A DNA stretch of 64,000 nucleotides, from positions 1,302,001 through 1,366,000 of the forward strand of contig CAWFGX010000001.1 of assembly GCA_963815375.1 (NCBI GenBank), written 5' to 3'. This stretch comes from JASHPR01 sp963815375. GTDB taxonomy: Bacteria; Actinomycetota; Actinomycetes; Streptosporangiales; Streptosporangiaceae. Position 1 is the stretch's first letter. Each line of letters starts with the position of its first letter. A program made the position numbers and the translations under genes. The notes beneath the pieces were generated by a model. The model made no database searches and was not told the DNA's origin. It saw only the letters and a list, made by a program, of their open reading frames with translations. Positions 55,166 to 64,000 of this stretch are shown piece by piece.

Positions 55166-55365
55166 GGGGCGGTAACCGCTGCGCTCAATGTTCGGCAAAT
55201 AAAGCGTCGAACCGCATTGCGGCGTTCTGCCGCGCGTTTGCACGAGGGCACAGGCGGGGACATCGCGGTCGGTGATCAAGCAGTAACTCCGAGCACCTCC
55301 AGCCCGGGCGCCAGCTAAGCGATGATTGAGCCAGAACGCCGCCCGGCAAGACAGGACCGGTCGCG

Positions 55366-56604
55366 ATGAAGCAGCGCGTTCGCATCTCCGCTGTCGCCCT
55401 CGCAGGAGTGGCACTCTGGCTCGGGCTCGCCGCCTCTGTGCCCGTGCCAGCCACAGCGCGCGCCTCGCGGCCTGCGCTGCCGCTTGCGCGGGCCGGATTC
55501 CCCGGCACACCGGGCACAGCAGGCGCGCCATCGCCGCGAAGCGTGCCGGTACCAGCGCAGGACGTCGGCGGCACCGATCTGGCCAGCCCCGGCATTGTGG
55601 TGAACTACCCGGCCACGGGCGCCGTCCCGCTGCCGCAGGTGCCCGCGTCGGCTTACGTCATCGCGGATGCCAGCACCGGCCAGGTGCTCGCGGCCGACGA
55701 CGCGCACGGCCTGTTCCAGCCGGCCAGCACGCTGAAGGTGCTCACCGCGATCACGCTGATCCCCCTGCTGAAGCCGAACGCCAGCGTCGTGGCCAGCGAG
55801 CAGGCAGCAACCACGCCTGAGTATGACGTGGGCCTTGTGGCCGGCGACAGCTACAAGGTCTCTGACCTGTTCAACGCGCTCCTGCTGATCTCGGCCAACG
55901 ACGCCGCCGTCGCTCTCACCCAGGCAACGGGATCGCTGGCCACGGGTATGGCACTGATCAACGCCGAGGCGCACCACCTCCAGGCCTACGACGTGGTGGC
56001 CGTGCAGCCGAACGGCCTGCCAGCCACGGGCCAGGTGACGTCCGCCTACGACCAGGCCCTCATCGCCCGCCAGGCGCTGGCCATGCCGGCATTCATGAAA
56101 TACGACTCGACGGTCACGGCGCAGTTCCCGGTCAAACCTGGAACTGTGGTGCCCCTGGTCAACCAGAACAAGCTGCTGACTCAGTACCCGGGAGGCATCG
56201 GCGGCAAGATCGGCTGGACCGAGGCGGCCGAGGCCACCTACATCGGAATGGCCCGGCGCGGCAATGTGACCCTGATCGTGACCGTGCTGCACTGCACGTC
56301 GCTGCAGGAGATTACCGCCGGGGAGCAGCTGCTGAACTGGGGCTTCGCCATGGACGGTAAGGTCCGCCCGGTTGGCACGCTGGTCCCGCCGGTGCCCGTG
56401 GCCGCCGGCAGCCGCCATGCCCGGCACGCGGCGGCCCGCTCCGCGAGCGAGCGCCCGGTGGCCGAGACGGGCGCGTCTGCGGTACCTATGGTCCCGGTGG
56501 CCGCAGCGGCCGGACTGGCCGCGGCCGGGCTCGTGGGCGTCGGCTGGCTCGGCTGGCGGTGGCGCCGCCGTCCCGCCGGTCCGAACCGTCAGTCGCCCGG
56601 CTGA
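55366..56604 (+). CDS. D-alanyl-D-alanine carboxypeptidase (peptidase S11) with altered KTG motif
   Basis: A 412-aa exported penicillin-binding protein: signal peptide (about 1-32), S11 domain (about 90-345), and a C-terminal TM (about 370-392) with an Arg-rich cytosolic end. Catalytic Ser121 and Lys124 are in ASTLKVL; Ser176-Ala177-Asn178 is the SxN motif. The third motif reads Lys281-Ile282-Gly283 (GGKIGWTEAA) in place of KTG. This class trims pentapeptide stems of peptidoglycan. The Thr-to-Ile change could lower or abolish activity (one base, ACC to ATC). Confidence 0.9.
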   Translation: MKQRVRISAVALAGVALWLGLAASVPVPATARASRPALPLARAGFPGTPGTAGAPSPRSVPVPAQDVGGTDLASPGIVVNYPATGAVPLPQVPASAYVIADASTGQVLAADDAHGLFQPASTLKVLTAITLIPLLKPNASVVASEQAATTPEYDVGLVAGDSYKVSDLFNALLLISANDAAVALTQATGSLATGMALINAEAHHLQAYDVVAVQPNGLPATGQVTSAYDQALIARQALAMPAFMKYDSTVTAQFPVKPGTVVPLVNQNKLLTQYPGGIGGKIGWTEAAEATYIGMARRGNVTLIVTVLHCTSLQEITAGEQLLNWGFAMDGKVRPVGTLVPPVPVAAGSRHARHAAARSASERPVAETGASAVPMVPVAAAAGLAAAGLVGVGWLGWRWRRRPAGPNRQSPG

Positions 56605-56770
56605 CCGCCCGCCGAGAGCTCCGGAGCGCAGTTACGCATCAGCGGCGGGGCCAGCACATGCTGTGTCCAGCAACAACCCAAATGCCATCACGGTGCCCTT
56701 TCGTCGGTTACGCTCTGGCCATCTTTATCTCGACCGGACAGCGCGGGCTTGAACGAAGGATGGCAGCACC

Positions 56771-58015
56771 GTGGCCTGGAAACCTGCACGTATTGCGCTT
56801 GGCGTGATCGCAGTGGCAGTCATGCTAGTCGCGGGAGGTTGCTCGTCAGGTCGCGCTGCCCCGCAGAACTCGGTCGCGGCGAGCGTCCAGACGCCCCCGG
56901 TCCCGCTGCCTGGGACGTCCGCGGTCGAGCACTGGGGGGTCTTCTTCGGCGACGTCAACGGGTTCTGGGACCTGCAGAAAACACCGGCCGCCGTGACCCT
57001 GCCCGGCACCGTGGTCCAGATCGGCACGTCCAACTCCGATGAGTACGCGCTGCTCGCTGACGGCAGCGTCTACGCCTGGGGCATGGACACGCAGGGTCAG
57101 CTTGGCAACGGCGCGGACGTGAACTCGTTCGAGGGAGCTGTGCGCGTGCACTTCCCGAGCGGAGTGAAGATCGCGTTCCTGGCGACCGACGCCATGCCGT
57201 ACGACTCTGCCCTTGCGGTGGACACGCAGGGGCACGCGTGGGCCTGGGGTGACAACAGCGGCGGCGAGTTCTGCGTGGGCAACAAGAAGGACTACTTCAC
57301 CCCGGTCGAGCTGCCGTTCTCAGACGTGACCTTGCTGGCCGGAGCCGATGCGCACGCGCTGTACTACGCCCAGGGCACCGCCTACGCGTGCGGTGACAAC
57401 ATGAACGGCGACCTGGGCGACGGCAAGACGGCCTCTTCCATCACCCCGGTGAAGATCGTCGGGCTCGGCAAGACGCGCGTCACCTCGCTCGTGGCCTCGT
57501 TCGACAACTCCGGTGCGGTGCTGGCCAACGGGGCGTATTACGACTGGGGCTACAACGCCGACGGGCAGCTGGGCGACGGACAATCGGGACAGTGGTCCGA
57601 CGTCCCGGTCCACGTCCAGCTTCCCGGGCCGGTTACCCTGCTCGCGCTGGGCGGGTCCACCTGGCATAACGGGCAGACGCTGGCCCTGGTGCAGGGCGGC
57701 GCGCTGTGGGCCTGGGGCGCTGACTGGTCTTACCAGCTCGCCCAGGGGAAGCAGGGCAGGCAGCCCGTCCCGGCGCAGATCCTCCTCCCCAAGGGAGTCA
57801 GGTTCGCGATGCTGGCCACCGGCTCTGGCACCTGCTACGGCGTGACGCCGTCAGGCAACGTTTACGCATGGGGTGCGAACTACGCCGGGCAGATCGGCGA
57901 TGACAGCCTGAACCTCAAGAAGGAGCCAGAAGAGGTCGCGGTGGGCGCCGCACAGATCTCCTCGACCGCAAACAACGTGCTGATCAGGCTCCGTTCAGGA
58001 AGCACAACGGCCTGA
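56771..58015 (+). CDS. RCC1-repeat lipoprotein
   Basis: A 414-aa exported lipoprotein: the signal peptide ends in the lipobox VAGGC (Cys24). The mature protein is a beta-propeller of RCC1-type repeats; at least six blades are visible, each around a W-G-x-N/D-x-x-G-Q-L-G-like core (AWGMDTQGQLGNG, AWGDNSGGEF, ACGDNMNGDLGDG, DWGYNADGQLGDG, AWGADWSYQLAQG, AWGANYAGQIGDD). It would be anchored on the outer face of the cell membrane. GTG 56771 is preceded by GAAGGA. It probably binds a protein or glycan partner. Confidence 0.88.
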   Translation: MAWKPARIALGVIAVAVMLVAGGCSSGRAAPQNSVAASVQTPPVPLPGTSAVEHWGVFFGDVNGFWDLQKTPAAVTLPGTVVQIGTSNSDEYALLADGSVYAWGMDTQGQLGNGADVNSFEGAVRVHFPSGVKIAFLATDAMPYDSALAVDTQGHAWAWGDNSGGEFCVGNKKDYFTPVELPFSDVTLLAGADAHALYYAQGTAYACGDNMNGDLGDGKTASSITPVKIVGLGKTRVTSLVASFDNSGAVLANGAYYDWGYNADGQLGDGQSGQWSDVPVHVQLPGPVTLLALGGSTWHNGQTLALVQGGALWAWGADWSYQLAQGKQGRQPVPAQILLPKGVRFAMLATGSGTCYGVTPSGNVYAWGANYAGQIGDDSLNLKKEPEEVAVGAAQISSTANNVLIRLRSGSTTA

Positions 58016-58042
58016 GACAGCCAGCCGGGCGGCTGCCGCTGG

Positions 58043-59047
58043 CTAGCGGGCCGGCAGGAAGCCGACCCGGTCGCGGACGGTCACCATGGTCGGGCCAGCG
58101 ACACTGCGGGCTCGGGCGGCACCGTGCGCGAGCAGTTTGTCGAGCTGCTCCTCGTCGGCGAGCATCTGCTCGGTCCGCTCCCGGATCGGGGCGAACGTGT
58201 CCGCGACCACCTCGCCCACGTCCTTCTTGAACGCACCGTAGCCCGACCCGGCGTAACGCCGCTCCAGGTCGGCCACGCTCTCCCCGGTCAGCGCCGAATA
58301 GATCCGCAGCAGGTTGGTGACGCCCGGCTTGGCCTCGTCGTCGGCCCGGATTTCAGTGCCGGAGTCGGTCACCGCCCTCGCGATCTTCCTGCGGATCGAC
58401 GCGGGATCCTCGAGAACCTCGATGATGCCCTGCGGCGAGGACGTCGACTTGCCCATCTTCGCGGTCGGGTTGTCGAGGTCGGTGATCTTCGCCACTTCGG
58501 GGACGATGTAGGCGCCTGGCACCGTGAACGTCTTCCCGAACCTGTGGTTGAACCTCTGCGCCAGGGTCCTGGTCAGCTCGAGGTGCTGGCGCTGATCCTC
58601 GCCCACAGGCACCTCGTCGGCCTGGTACAGCAGGATGTCGCCCGCCATCAGGATCGGGTAGGCGAACAGGCCCACGCTGGCCGAGTCCGCGCCCGTCTTG
58701 GCCGACTTGTCCTTGAACTGGGTCATCCGGCTGGCCTCGCCGAACCCGGTGATGCACTCGAGCACCCAGGCCAGCTCCGCGTGCTCTGGCACGTGGCTCT
58801 GCACGAACACGGTGGCGCGATCCGGGTCGAGCCCGGCGCCGAACAGCTGAGCTGCGGCTTCCCGGGTCCGGCGGCGCAGCGTCGCCGGGTCGTGCCCCGT
58901 CGTGATCGCGTGCAGGTCGACCACGCAGTAGAACGCGTCGTAGCTGTCCTGCAGGGCCACCCACTGGCGCAGTGCGCCCAGGTAGTTGCCGAGGTGGAAC
59001 GAGTCGGCGGTGGGCTGGATACCGGACAGCACTCGGGGTCGGGACAT
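58043..59047 (-). CDS. trpS: Tryptophan--tRNA ligase
   Basis: A 334-aa class I aminoacyl-tRNA synthetase, normal length. It has the HIGH-equivalent PTADSFHLGNYLGALRQW and the KMSKS-equivalent AKMGKSTSSPQG, with VGEDQRQHLELTRTLAQRFN between them. ATG 59047 is preceded 9 bp upstream by the glpD stop, so trpS is probably the last gene of the guaB-guaB3-glpD-trpS run. Confidence 0.96.
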   Translation of the reverse strand: MSRPRVLSGIQPTADSFHLGNYLGALRQWVALQDSYDAFYCVVDLHAITTGHDPATLRRRTREAAAQLFGAGLDPDRATVFVQSHVPEHAELAWVLECITGFGEASRMTQFKDKSAKTGADSASVGLFAYPILMAGDILLYQADEVPVGEDQRQHLELTRTLAQRFNHRFGKTFTVPGAYIVPEVAKITDLDNPTAKMGKSTSSPQGIIEVLEDPASIRRKIARAVTDSGTEIRADDEAKPGVTNLLRIYSALTGESVADLERRYAGSGYGAFKKDVGEVVADTFAPIRERTEQMLADEEQLDKLLAHGAARARSVAGPTMVTVRDRVGFLPAR

Positions 59048-59056
59048 GCGGAAATT

Positions 59057-60826
59057 CTAGTGGCGGCCCGTCGCGCCCCGCCCGGCCGCTGGCGCGCCGT
59101 TGCTGACGACTGGCACGATGTCCGGGGCGCCGAGCCGGATCGCGTCGGCGTCCTGATCGGTCTCGGCGTCCTGCGAGGCACGCTCGGCCGCGATGAGCGC
59201 CTGGTAGTTCTCGACCTCGCGGGCCCGCTGCCGCTGCTGCCACCCGGTGTGCCCGGCCATCAGCTCGGCCGTCTCCTGCGCCGCGGCAAGGCCGCGGTCC
59301 CAGGTCTCGATCGACACGTGGGTCCGGCGGGCCAGAACGTCATCAAGGTGCCGGGCGCCTTCGTGGGTTACCGCGTACACCACCTCGGCTCGCAAGTAGT
59401 CATCAGCGCCGCCGAGCGGCTTGCCGAGGGCGGGGTCGGCGGCGATCAGGTCCAGTACCTGGCCGGTCAGCGACCCGTACCGGCGCAGCAGGTGCTCGAT
59501 CCGGGCCACGTGCAGCCCGGACGAGCGGGCCATCGTGTACCGGGCGTTCCACAGCGCTGGATACCCGTCAGCGCCGACCAGTGGCACCGAGTCGGTGCAG
59601 GACGGCGCTACCCGCCCGTCAAGACCGTGCGCCACCGCGTCCACCGCGTCGCGCGCCATCAGCCGGTAGGTGGTGTACTTGCCGCCCGCGATCATCACGA
59701 GGCCGGGCACGGGGTGAGCCACGGTGTGCTCGCGGGACAGCTTGGAGGTTGACTCGGATTCCCCTGCCAGCAGCGGCCTCAGCCCCGCGTAGACACCCTC
59801 CACGTCGTCCCTGGTCAGCGGCACCGCAAGGACCCTGTTGACCTGGCCGAGCACGTAGTCGATGTCGGTGCGGCTGGCGGCCGGGTGCGCTTTGTCCAGC
59901 GACCAGTCGGTGTCGGTTGTCCCGATAATCCAGTGCCGCCCCCAAGGGATCACAAACAGGACACTGAACGGGGTCCGCAGGATGATCCCGCTGCTTGACT
60001 GAATCCGGTCGCGGGGGACAACCAGGTGGACACCCTTGGACGCGCGCACGTTGATGGTGCCGCGGCCGCCAACCATGGCCTGCGTCTCGTCGGTCCACAC
60101 GCCGGTGGCGTTGACCACCTGCTGCGCCCGGATGTCCAGCTCCGCCCCGGACTCCAGGTCCACGGCGTGCACGCCGGTGACCCGCTCCCCCTCCCGCAGG
60201 AACCCGGTCACCTGGGTGCGCGACGCCGCCTGAGCGCCGTACCCCGCGGCGGTCCGCACCAGCGTCATCACGTAACGGGCGTCATCCACCTGGGCGTCCC
60301 AGTACAGGAGCGCCCCGGTAAACGCCGATCGTTTCAGCGCGGGAGCCACCCTCAGGGCCCCGCCCCGGGTCAGGTGCCGGTGCCGGGGCAGGCCGCGGGC
60401 CTGGCCCAGCGAGAACCCGAGCACGTCGTAGGCGCTGACCCCAGCGCCGACGTAGGCGCGCTCCCAGCCGTGATGTACGAACGGGAACAGGAACGACACC
60501 GGGTGCACCAGATGCGGGGCGATCCGCTGCAGCAGCAGCGAGCGCTCCGCCAGAGCCTCCCGGACCAGGCCGATGTTGAGCTGCTCCAGGTAGCGCAGGC
60601 CGCCGTGGATGAGCTTGCTCGACCGCGACGAGGTGCCGGAACCAAAGTCCCGCGCCTCGACCAGGCCGACAGAAAGTCCGCGGGTCGCGGCGTCCAGTGC
60701 CACGCCCGCGCCGACGACACCGCCGCCGACGACCAGGACCTGGAATTCGGTGTCGGCGAGCGCGGCCAGCGCGGTCGCCCGCTCGGCTGGTCCCAGTCTG
60801 GATGCCACTTCGGCCCCGGCCATCAC
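59057..60826 (-). CDS. glpD: Glycerol-3-phosphate dehydrogenase (FAD, GlpD/GlpA family)
   Basis: A 589-aa flavoprotein oxidising sn-glycerol 3-phosphate to dihydroxyacetone phosphate at the membrane. It has the FAD fold VLVVGGGVVGAGVALDAATR, the signature SGTSSRSSKLIHGGLRYLEQ and the C-terminal DAO_C domain ending in the Ala/Gly-rich tail GAPAAGRGATGRH. GTG 60826 or the ATG right after it is the start. It follows guaB3 by 10 bp. Confidence 0.95.
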   Translation of the reverse strand: MMAGAEVASRLGPAERATALAALADTEFQVLVVGGGVVGAGVALDAATRGLSVGLVEARDFGSGTSSRSSKLIHGGLRYLEQLNIGLVREALAERSLLLQRIAPHLVHPVSFLFPFVHHGWERAYVGAGVSAYDVLGFSLGQARGLPRHRHLTRGGALRVAPALKRSAFTGALLYWDAQVDDARYVMTLVRTAAGYGAQAASRTQVTGFLREGERVTGVHAVDLESGAELDIRAQQVVNATGVWTDETQAMVGGRGTINVRASKGVHLVVPRDRIQSSSGIILRTPFSVLFVIPWGRHWIIGTTDTDWSLDKAHPAASRTDIDYVLGQVNRVLAVPLTRDDVEGVYAGLRPLLAGESESTSKLSREHTVAHPVPGLVMIAGGKYTTYRLMARDAVDAVAHGLDGRVAPSCTDSVPLVGADGYPALWNARYTMARSSGLHVARIEHLLRRYGSLTGQVLDLIAADPALGKPLGGADDYLRAEVVYAVTHEGARHLDDVLARRTHVSIETWDRGLAAAQETAELMAGHTGWQQRQRAREVENYQALIAAERASQDAETDQDADAIRLGAPDIVPVVSNGAPAAGRGATGRH

Positions 60827-60836
60827 GGTGAGAACG

Positions 60837-61961
60837 CTACCGCCGTGGCTCGCTGGGCGTGACCACCACCTCGACCCGCTGGAATTCCTTCAGGTCCGAG
60901 TAACCGGACGTCGCCATGGTCCTGCGCAGCGCGCCCATCAGGTTCATCGACCCGTCTGCCCTGCTCGACGGGCCGTGCAGGATCTGCTCCAGGGTTCCGA
61001 TCGTGCCGACCCGCAGCCTGGTGCCGCGCGGCACCTCGGGATGATGCGCCTCGCTGCCCCAGTGGTACCCGCGGCCGGGTGCCTGGGTGGCCCGGGCGAA
61101 CGGGGAACCAACCATCACCGCGTCGGCGCCGAGCGCGAGCGCCTTGGCGATGTCGCCGCTGCGGGTCATCCCGCCGTCCGCGATCACGTGCACGTAGCGG
61201 CCGCCGGACTCGTCCAGGTAATCGCGCCGGGCCGCGGCGACATCGGCGACCGCAGTTGCCATCGGCACCGCGACGCCGAGCACGGCGGCGGTGGTGTGAC
61301 CCGAGCCACCGCCGAAGCCGGCCAGCACTCCTGCCGCCCCGGTGCGCATCAGATGCAGCGCCGCTGTGTAGGTGGCGCAGCCGCCGACGACGACGGGGAC
61401 GTCCAGCTCATAGATGAACTGCTTGAGGTTGAGCGGCTCGGCCCGGCCCGAGACGTGCTCGGCGGACACGGTGGTGCCGCGGATCACGAAGATATCGGCT
61501 CCGGCGTCGATCACCGCCTTGTGGTAGCGGACTGTCCGCTGCGGTGACAGCCGGGCGGCGGTGGTCACGCCGGCGGCCTTGACCTCCTCGATCCTGCGCC
61601 CGATCAGGTCTTCCTTGATCGGCTCGGTGTAGATCTCCTGCAGCCGCCTGGTCGCTGTCTCGTCGTCGAGTTCCGTCACCTCGGCCAGCAGCGGCTCAGG
61701 ATCGTCATACCTGGTCCACAGGCCCTCGAGGTCGAGCGCGGCCAGGCCGCCGAGGCGCCCGATCTCGACTGCGGTGGCTGGCGACACGACGCTGTCCATA
61801 GGCGCGACCACAAGCGGCAAGTCGAACCGGTAGGCGTCGATCTGCCAGGCGATCGACACCTCCTCAGGATGCCTCGTCCGGCGCGACGGCACGATGCCGA
61901 TCTCGTCGAGCATGTACGCACGGCGGCCGCTCTTGCCGCGGCCTATCTCCACCACAGTCAC
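60837..61961 (-). CDS. guaB3: GuaB3-family IMP dehydrogenase-like protein
   Basis: A 374-aa barrel protein without CBS domains, always next to guaB in actinobacteria. It has EIGRGKSGRRAYMLDEIGIV at the start, AGFGGGSGHTTAAVLGVAVP for the phosphate loop and VIADGGMTRSGDIAKALALG. The loop around the catalytic site reads FGGGSGHTTA, where true IMPDH has the GSICTTR cysteine; no Cys is visible there, so IMP oxidation by the standard mechanism is unlikely. It overlaps guaB by 4 nt (GTGA). Confidence 0.93.
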   Translation of the reverse strand: MTVVEIGRGKSGRRAYMLDEIGIVPSRRTRHPEEVSIAWQIDAYRFDLPLVVAPMDSVVSPATAVEIGRLGGLAALDLEGLWTRYDDPEPLLAEVTELDDETATRRLQEIYTEPIKEDLIGRRIEEVKAAGVTTAARLSPQRTVRYHKAVIDAGADIFVIRGTTVSAEHVSGRAEPLNLKQFIYELDVPVVVGGCATYTAALHLMRTGAAGVLAGFGGGSGHTTAAVLGVAVPMATAVADVAAARRDYLDESGGRYVHVIADGGMTRSGDIAKALALGADAVMVGSPFARATQAPGRGYHWGSEAHHPEVPRGTRLRVGTIGTLEQILHGPSSRADGSMNLMGALRRTMATSGYSDLKEFQRVEVVVTPSEPRR

Positions 61962-63475
61962 GTCCGTGGGCCGGAGTAGTTCGGGGCTTCCGCGATCATC
62001 TGGATGTCGTGCGGATGGCTCTCGGCCAGCCCGGCGCCGGTGATCTGGGTGAACTTGGCCTGCTGCAGTTCAGCGATCGTCCGGGCGCCGCAGTAGCCCA
62101 TGGCCGCGCGCAGCCCGCCCACAAGCTGGTAAGCCACTGCGGCGAGCGGGCCGCGGTAGGGCACCTGCGCCTCGACCCCCTCAGGAACCAGCTTGTCCTC
62201 GCGCAGCACGTCATCCTGGAAGTAGCGGTCCTTGGAGAAGGATCCGCCGCGCTCGGGATTGCGCATCGCGCCGAGCGAGCCCATGCCGCGGTACAGCTTG
62301 TACTGCTTGCCGCTGATGAAGACCGTTTCGCCAGGGCTCTCCTCGCAGCCCGCGAGCAGCCCGCCGAGCATGACGGTGCTGGCACCGGCAGCGATCGCCT
62401 TGGCGATGTCGCCGGAGTACTGGACGCCGCCGTCGCCGATCACCGGCACGCCTGCCGGGCGCGCAGCCTTGGCGGCTTCGTAAATCGCGGTGACCTGCGG
62501 GACGCCGACCCCGGCCACCACCCTGGTGGTGCAGATCGCGCCCGGGCCGACGCCCACCTTGACCGCGTCAGCGCGGGCGTCGATGAGCGCCTGGGCACCG
62601 GCCCTTGTGGCCACGTTCCCGCCGATCACATCGACCTCGGCGTTGGCCTTGACCTGGGCGACCATGTCGATGACCGGCTGCGCGTGACCATGTGCGGTGT
62701 CAACGACCAGAAAGTCAACACCAGCCTCGATCAGGGCCTGGGCCCGCCGCTTGGCGTCCTCGCCCACACCGATCGCTGCCCCCACGACCAGCCGGCCTTC
62801 GGAGTCCTTGGTGGCGTGCGGGAACTTCTCGCTCTTTGTGAAGTCCTTGACCGTGATCAGCCCGCGCAGCCGCCCGGCTGGGTCGGTGAGCGGGAGTTTC
62901 TCGACCTTGTGCTGCCGCAGCAGGCGCAGCGCCTCGTCCCTTGACACCCCGACCGGGGCGGTGATCAGCGGCATCGGCGTCATCACGTCGGCGACGCGGC
63001 GGCCGTGGTCGGACTCGAACCTGATGTCGCGGTTGGTGACGATCCCGAGCAGGATCCCGTCTCCGCCGGTGACTGGCACACCGGAGATCCGGAACCGGGC
63101 GCACAATCGATCGACCTCAGCGACGGTGGCATCGGGGCGGCAGGTCACCGGGTTGGTGATCATCCCGGCTTCGGATCGCTTCACGGTGTCGACCTGCTGC
63201 GCCTGCTCCTCCACTGACATGTTGCGGTGCAGCACGCCGACGCCGCCCTGGCGGGCCATGGCCACCGCCATCCGCGCCTCTGTGACCGTGTCCATGGCGG
63301 CGGACAGCAGCGGAACGCGCAGAGTGATGCGCGGTGTCAGCGGTGCGGAGGTATCGGCCTCGCTCGGCAGCAGGAGCGAATGCGCGGGCAGCAGCAGCAC
63401 ATCATCGAAAGTCAGGGCTGGAGGGGCGAACTTCTCGCCGTCGGTCATGTCCAGGGGCTGCTGGGTTGGGGCCAT
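61958..63475 (-). CDS. guaB: Inosine-5'-monophosphate dehydrogenase
   Basis: A 505-aa enzyme that oxidises IMP to XMP, the first committed step to GMP. It has ALTFDDVLLLPAHS near the start, two CBS domains (about 105-225: MITNPVTCRPDATVAEVD, VADVMTPMPLITAP), and the catalytic loop GVGPGAICTTRVVAGVGVPQ containing the active Cys. The flap reads GMGSLGAM, and the C-terminus YRGPLAAVAYQLVGGLR-type. ATG 63475. It precedes guaB3, glpD and trpS and follows the sigma gene on the same strand. Confidence 0.97.
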   Translation of the reverse strand: MAPTQQPLDMTDGEKFAPPALTFDDVLLLPAHSLLLPSEADTSAPLTPRITLRVPLLSAAMDTVTEARMAVAMARQGGVGVLHRNMSVEEQAQQVDTVKRSEAGMITNPVTCRPDATVAEVDRLCARFRISGVPVTGGDGILLGIVTNRDIRFESDHGRRVADVMTPMPLITAPVGVSRDEALRLLRQHKVEKLPLTDPAGRLRGLITVKDFTKSEKFPHATKDSEGRLVVGAAIGVGEDAKRRAQALIEAGVDFLVVDTAHGHAQPVIDMVAQVKANAEVDVIGGNVATRAGAQALIDARADAVKVGVGPGAICTTRVVAGVGVPQVTAIYEAAKAARPAGVPVIGDGGVQYSGDIAKAIAAGASTVMLGGLLAGCEESPGETVFISGKQYKLYRGMGSLGAMRNPERGGSFSKDRYFQDDVLREDKLVPEGVEAQVPYRGPLAAVAYQLVGGLRAAMGYCGARTIAELQQAKFTQITGAGLAESHPHDIQMIAEAPNYSGPRT

Positions 63476-63529
63476 GTTTCATCCTAGTGACTCCGGTCAG
63501 CCCGCCAGCCCAGTGACCCGCAGTCCCGT

Positions 63530-64000
63530 TCAGGCGATCCATTCTTCGCGGGCTATCGCCCGGAGCCGGGCCAGGGCCCGGTGCTGGGCCACGCGGACCG
63601 CACCAGGTGACATGCCGAGCGCGCTGCCGGTCTCCTCGGCCGACAGGCCGGTGAGCACCCGGAGAACGACGAGTTCCCGCTGGTGCGGAGGCAGCCGGGC
63701 GAGCAGCGCCCGCGCGCGCTCGGCCTCGAGGTCGGCGACGACCGTCTCCTCCGGGCCCGGCTGGCTGTCGGGGCTGTCGGGCAGGTCCTCGGTCGGGATC
63801 GCGAGCCGGGCAGCGTCCCGCTTCGCGTCAGCCACCTTGTGCGAGGCGATCCCGTACACAAACGACGCGAACGGCCGGCCCATGTCCCGGTAGCGAGGAA
63901 GGGCCGTAAGAACGGCGATGCAGACCTCCTGGGCCACGTCGTCGGCGATGTCGTAATGACCGCTCATCTGGCCGAGCCGGGCCCGGCAGTAGCGCAGCAC
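63530..64000 (-). CDS. shbA: ShbA-type sigma-70 factor (5' part cut by window edge)
   Basis: The 156 visible residues run from the end of region 1.2/2.1 (LRYCRARLGQ) through region 2 (YDIADDVAQEVCIAVLTALPRY, FASFVYGIASHKVADAKRD) and region 4 (LPPHQRELVVLRVLTGLSAEE then TGSALGMSPGAVRVAQHRALARLR). The position directly upstream of guaB matches ShbA, the sigma factor that drives hrdB in Streptomyces. The true start lies beyond 64000. Symbol given from family and position. Confidence 0.88.
   Translation of the reverse strand: MLRYCRARLGQMSGHYDIADDVAQEVCIAVLTALPRYRDMGRPFASFVYGIASHKVADAKRDAARLAIPTEDLPDSPDSQPGPEETVVADLEAERARALLARLPPHQRELVVLRVLTGLSAEETGSALGMSPGAVRVAQHRALARLRAIAREEWIA

Noticed and set aside
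60837..63475. guaB3 as a recent duplication of guaB
   Set aside because: GuaB3 lacks CBS domains and is strongly diverged; the guaB-guaB3 pair is an ancient actinobacterial arrangement.

Overview
The window is 64 kb of very GC-rich, densely packed DNA with strong G/C preference at third codon positions. Acyl-CoA carboxylase genes of actinobacterial type (including an AccE epsilon subunit), guaB3, ShbA-type sigma, DUF5313, CU044_5270 and DUF222/HNH families, LpdA and ThyX all point to an Actinomycetota genome, most likely from the Streptosporangiales or a related filamentous group. The order-level placement is inference. No rRNA, tRNA or CRISPR array was seen.

Layout. 1-6.1 kb: end of a membrane Ser/Thr kinase, a GT87 mannosyltransferase-like protein, purE/purK (purK carries a frameshift) and an OmpR-type two-component pair. 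6.2-12.2 kb: carboxyltransferase, membrane protein, HMG-CoA lyase, enoyl-CoA hydratase (probable frameshift), PH-like protein and BirA, separated by copies of a dispersed intergenic repeat. 12.3-16.1 kb: drug exporter with divergent XRE regulator, then a PucR regulator. 16.5-25.4 kb: acyl-CoA carboxylase locus (beta subunit, NYN-domain protein, epsilon subunit, biotinylated alpha subunit) interrupted by an ECF sigma/CU044_5270 pair, then LpdA and a GGCT-like protein. 25.9-30.4 kb: PadR-controlled ABC exporter operon. 30.4-35.7 kb: small enzymes and regulators, a decayed ISKra4-like element and thyX. 35.7-44.1 kb: DUF222/HNH protein, VOC-ankyrin fusion, LysE and MMPL transporters, M20 amidohydrolase. 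44.3-49.3 kb: methylmalonyl-CoA-mutase-type large subunit, second MMPL transporter, DMT transporter. 49.3-53.7 kb: hopanoid tailoring operon (GT28-like glycosyltransferase, HpnJ, HpnR). 53.9-64 kb: membrane and PH-like proteins, D,D-carboxypeptidase, RCC1 lipoprotein, trpS, glpD, guaB3, guaB and an ShbA-type sigma factor.

How it fits together. Two carboxyltransferase subunits, one biotin carboxylase/BCCP alpha subunit, an epsilon subunit and the biotin ligase share the window with HMG-CoA lyase, an enoyl-CoA hydratase and an acyl-CoA mutase. This suggests branched-chain and propionate-type acyl-CoA metabolism. The most notable locus is the three-gene hopanoid operon, where a diacylglycerol-glucosyltransferase-like enzyme is translationally coupled to HpnJ and followed by the C-3 methylase HpnR. 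The HpnI/HpnK pair usually associated with HpnJ is not here.

Sequence quality. Three conserved genes (purK, the enoyl-CoA hydratase, a DinB-like gene) are each restored by a single base in a short G/C run. Either the assembly has homopolymer errors or these genes are decaying.
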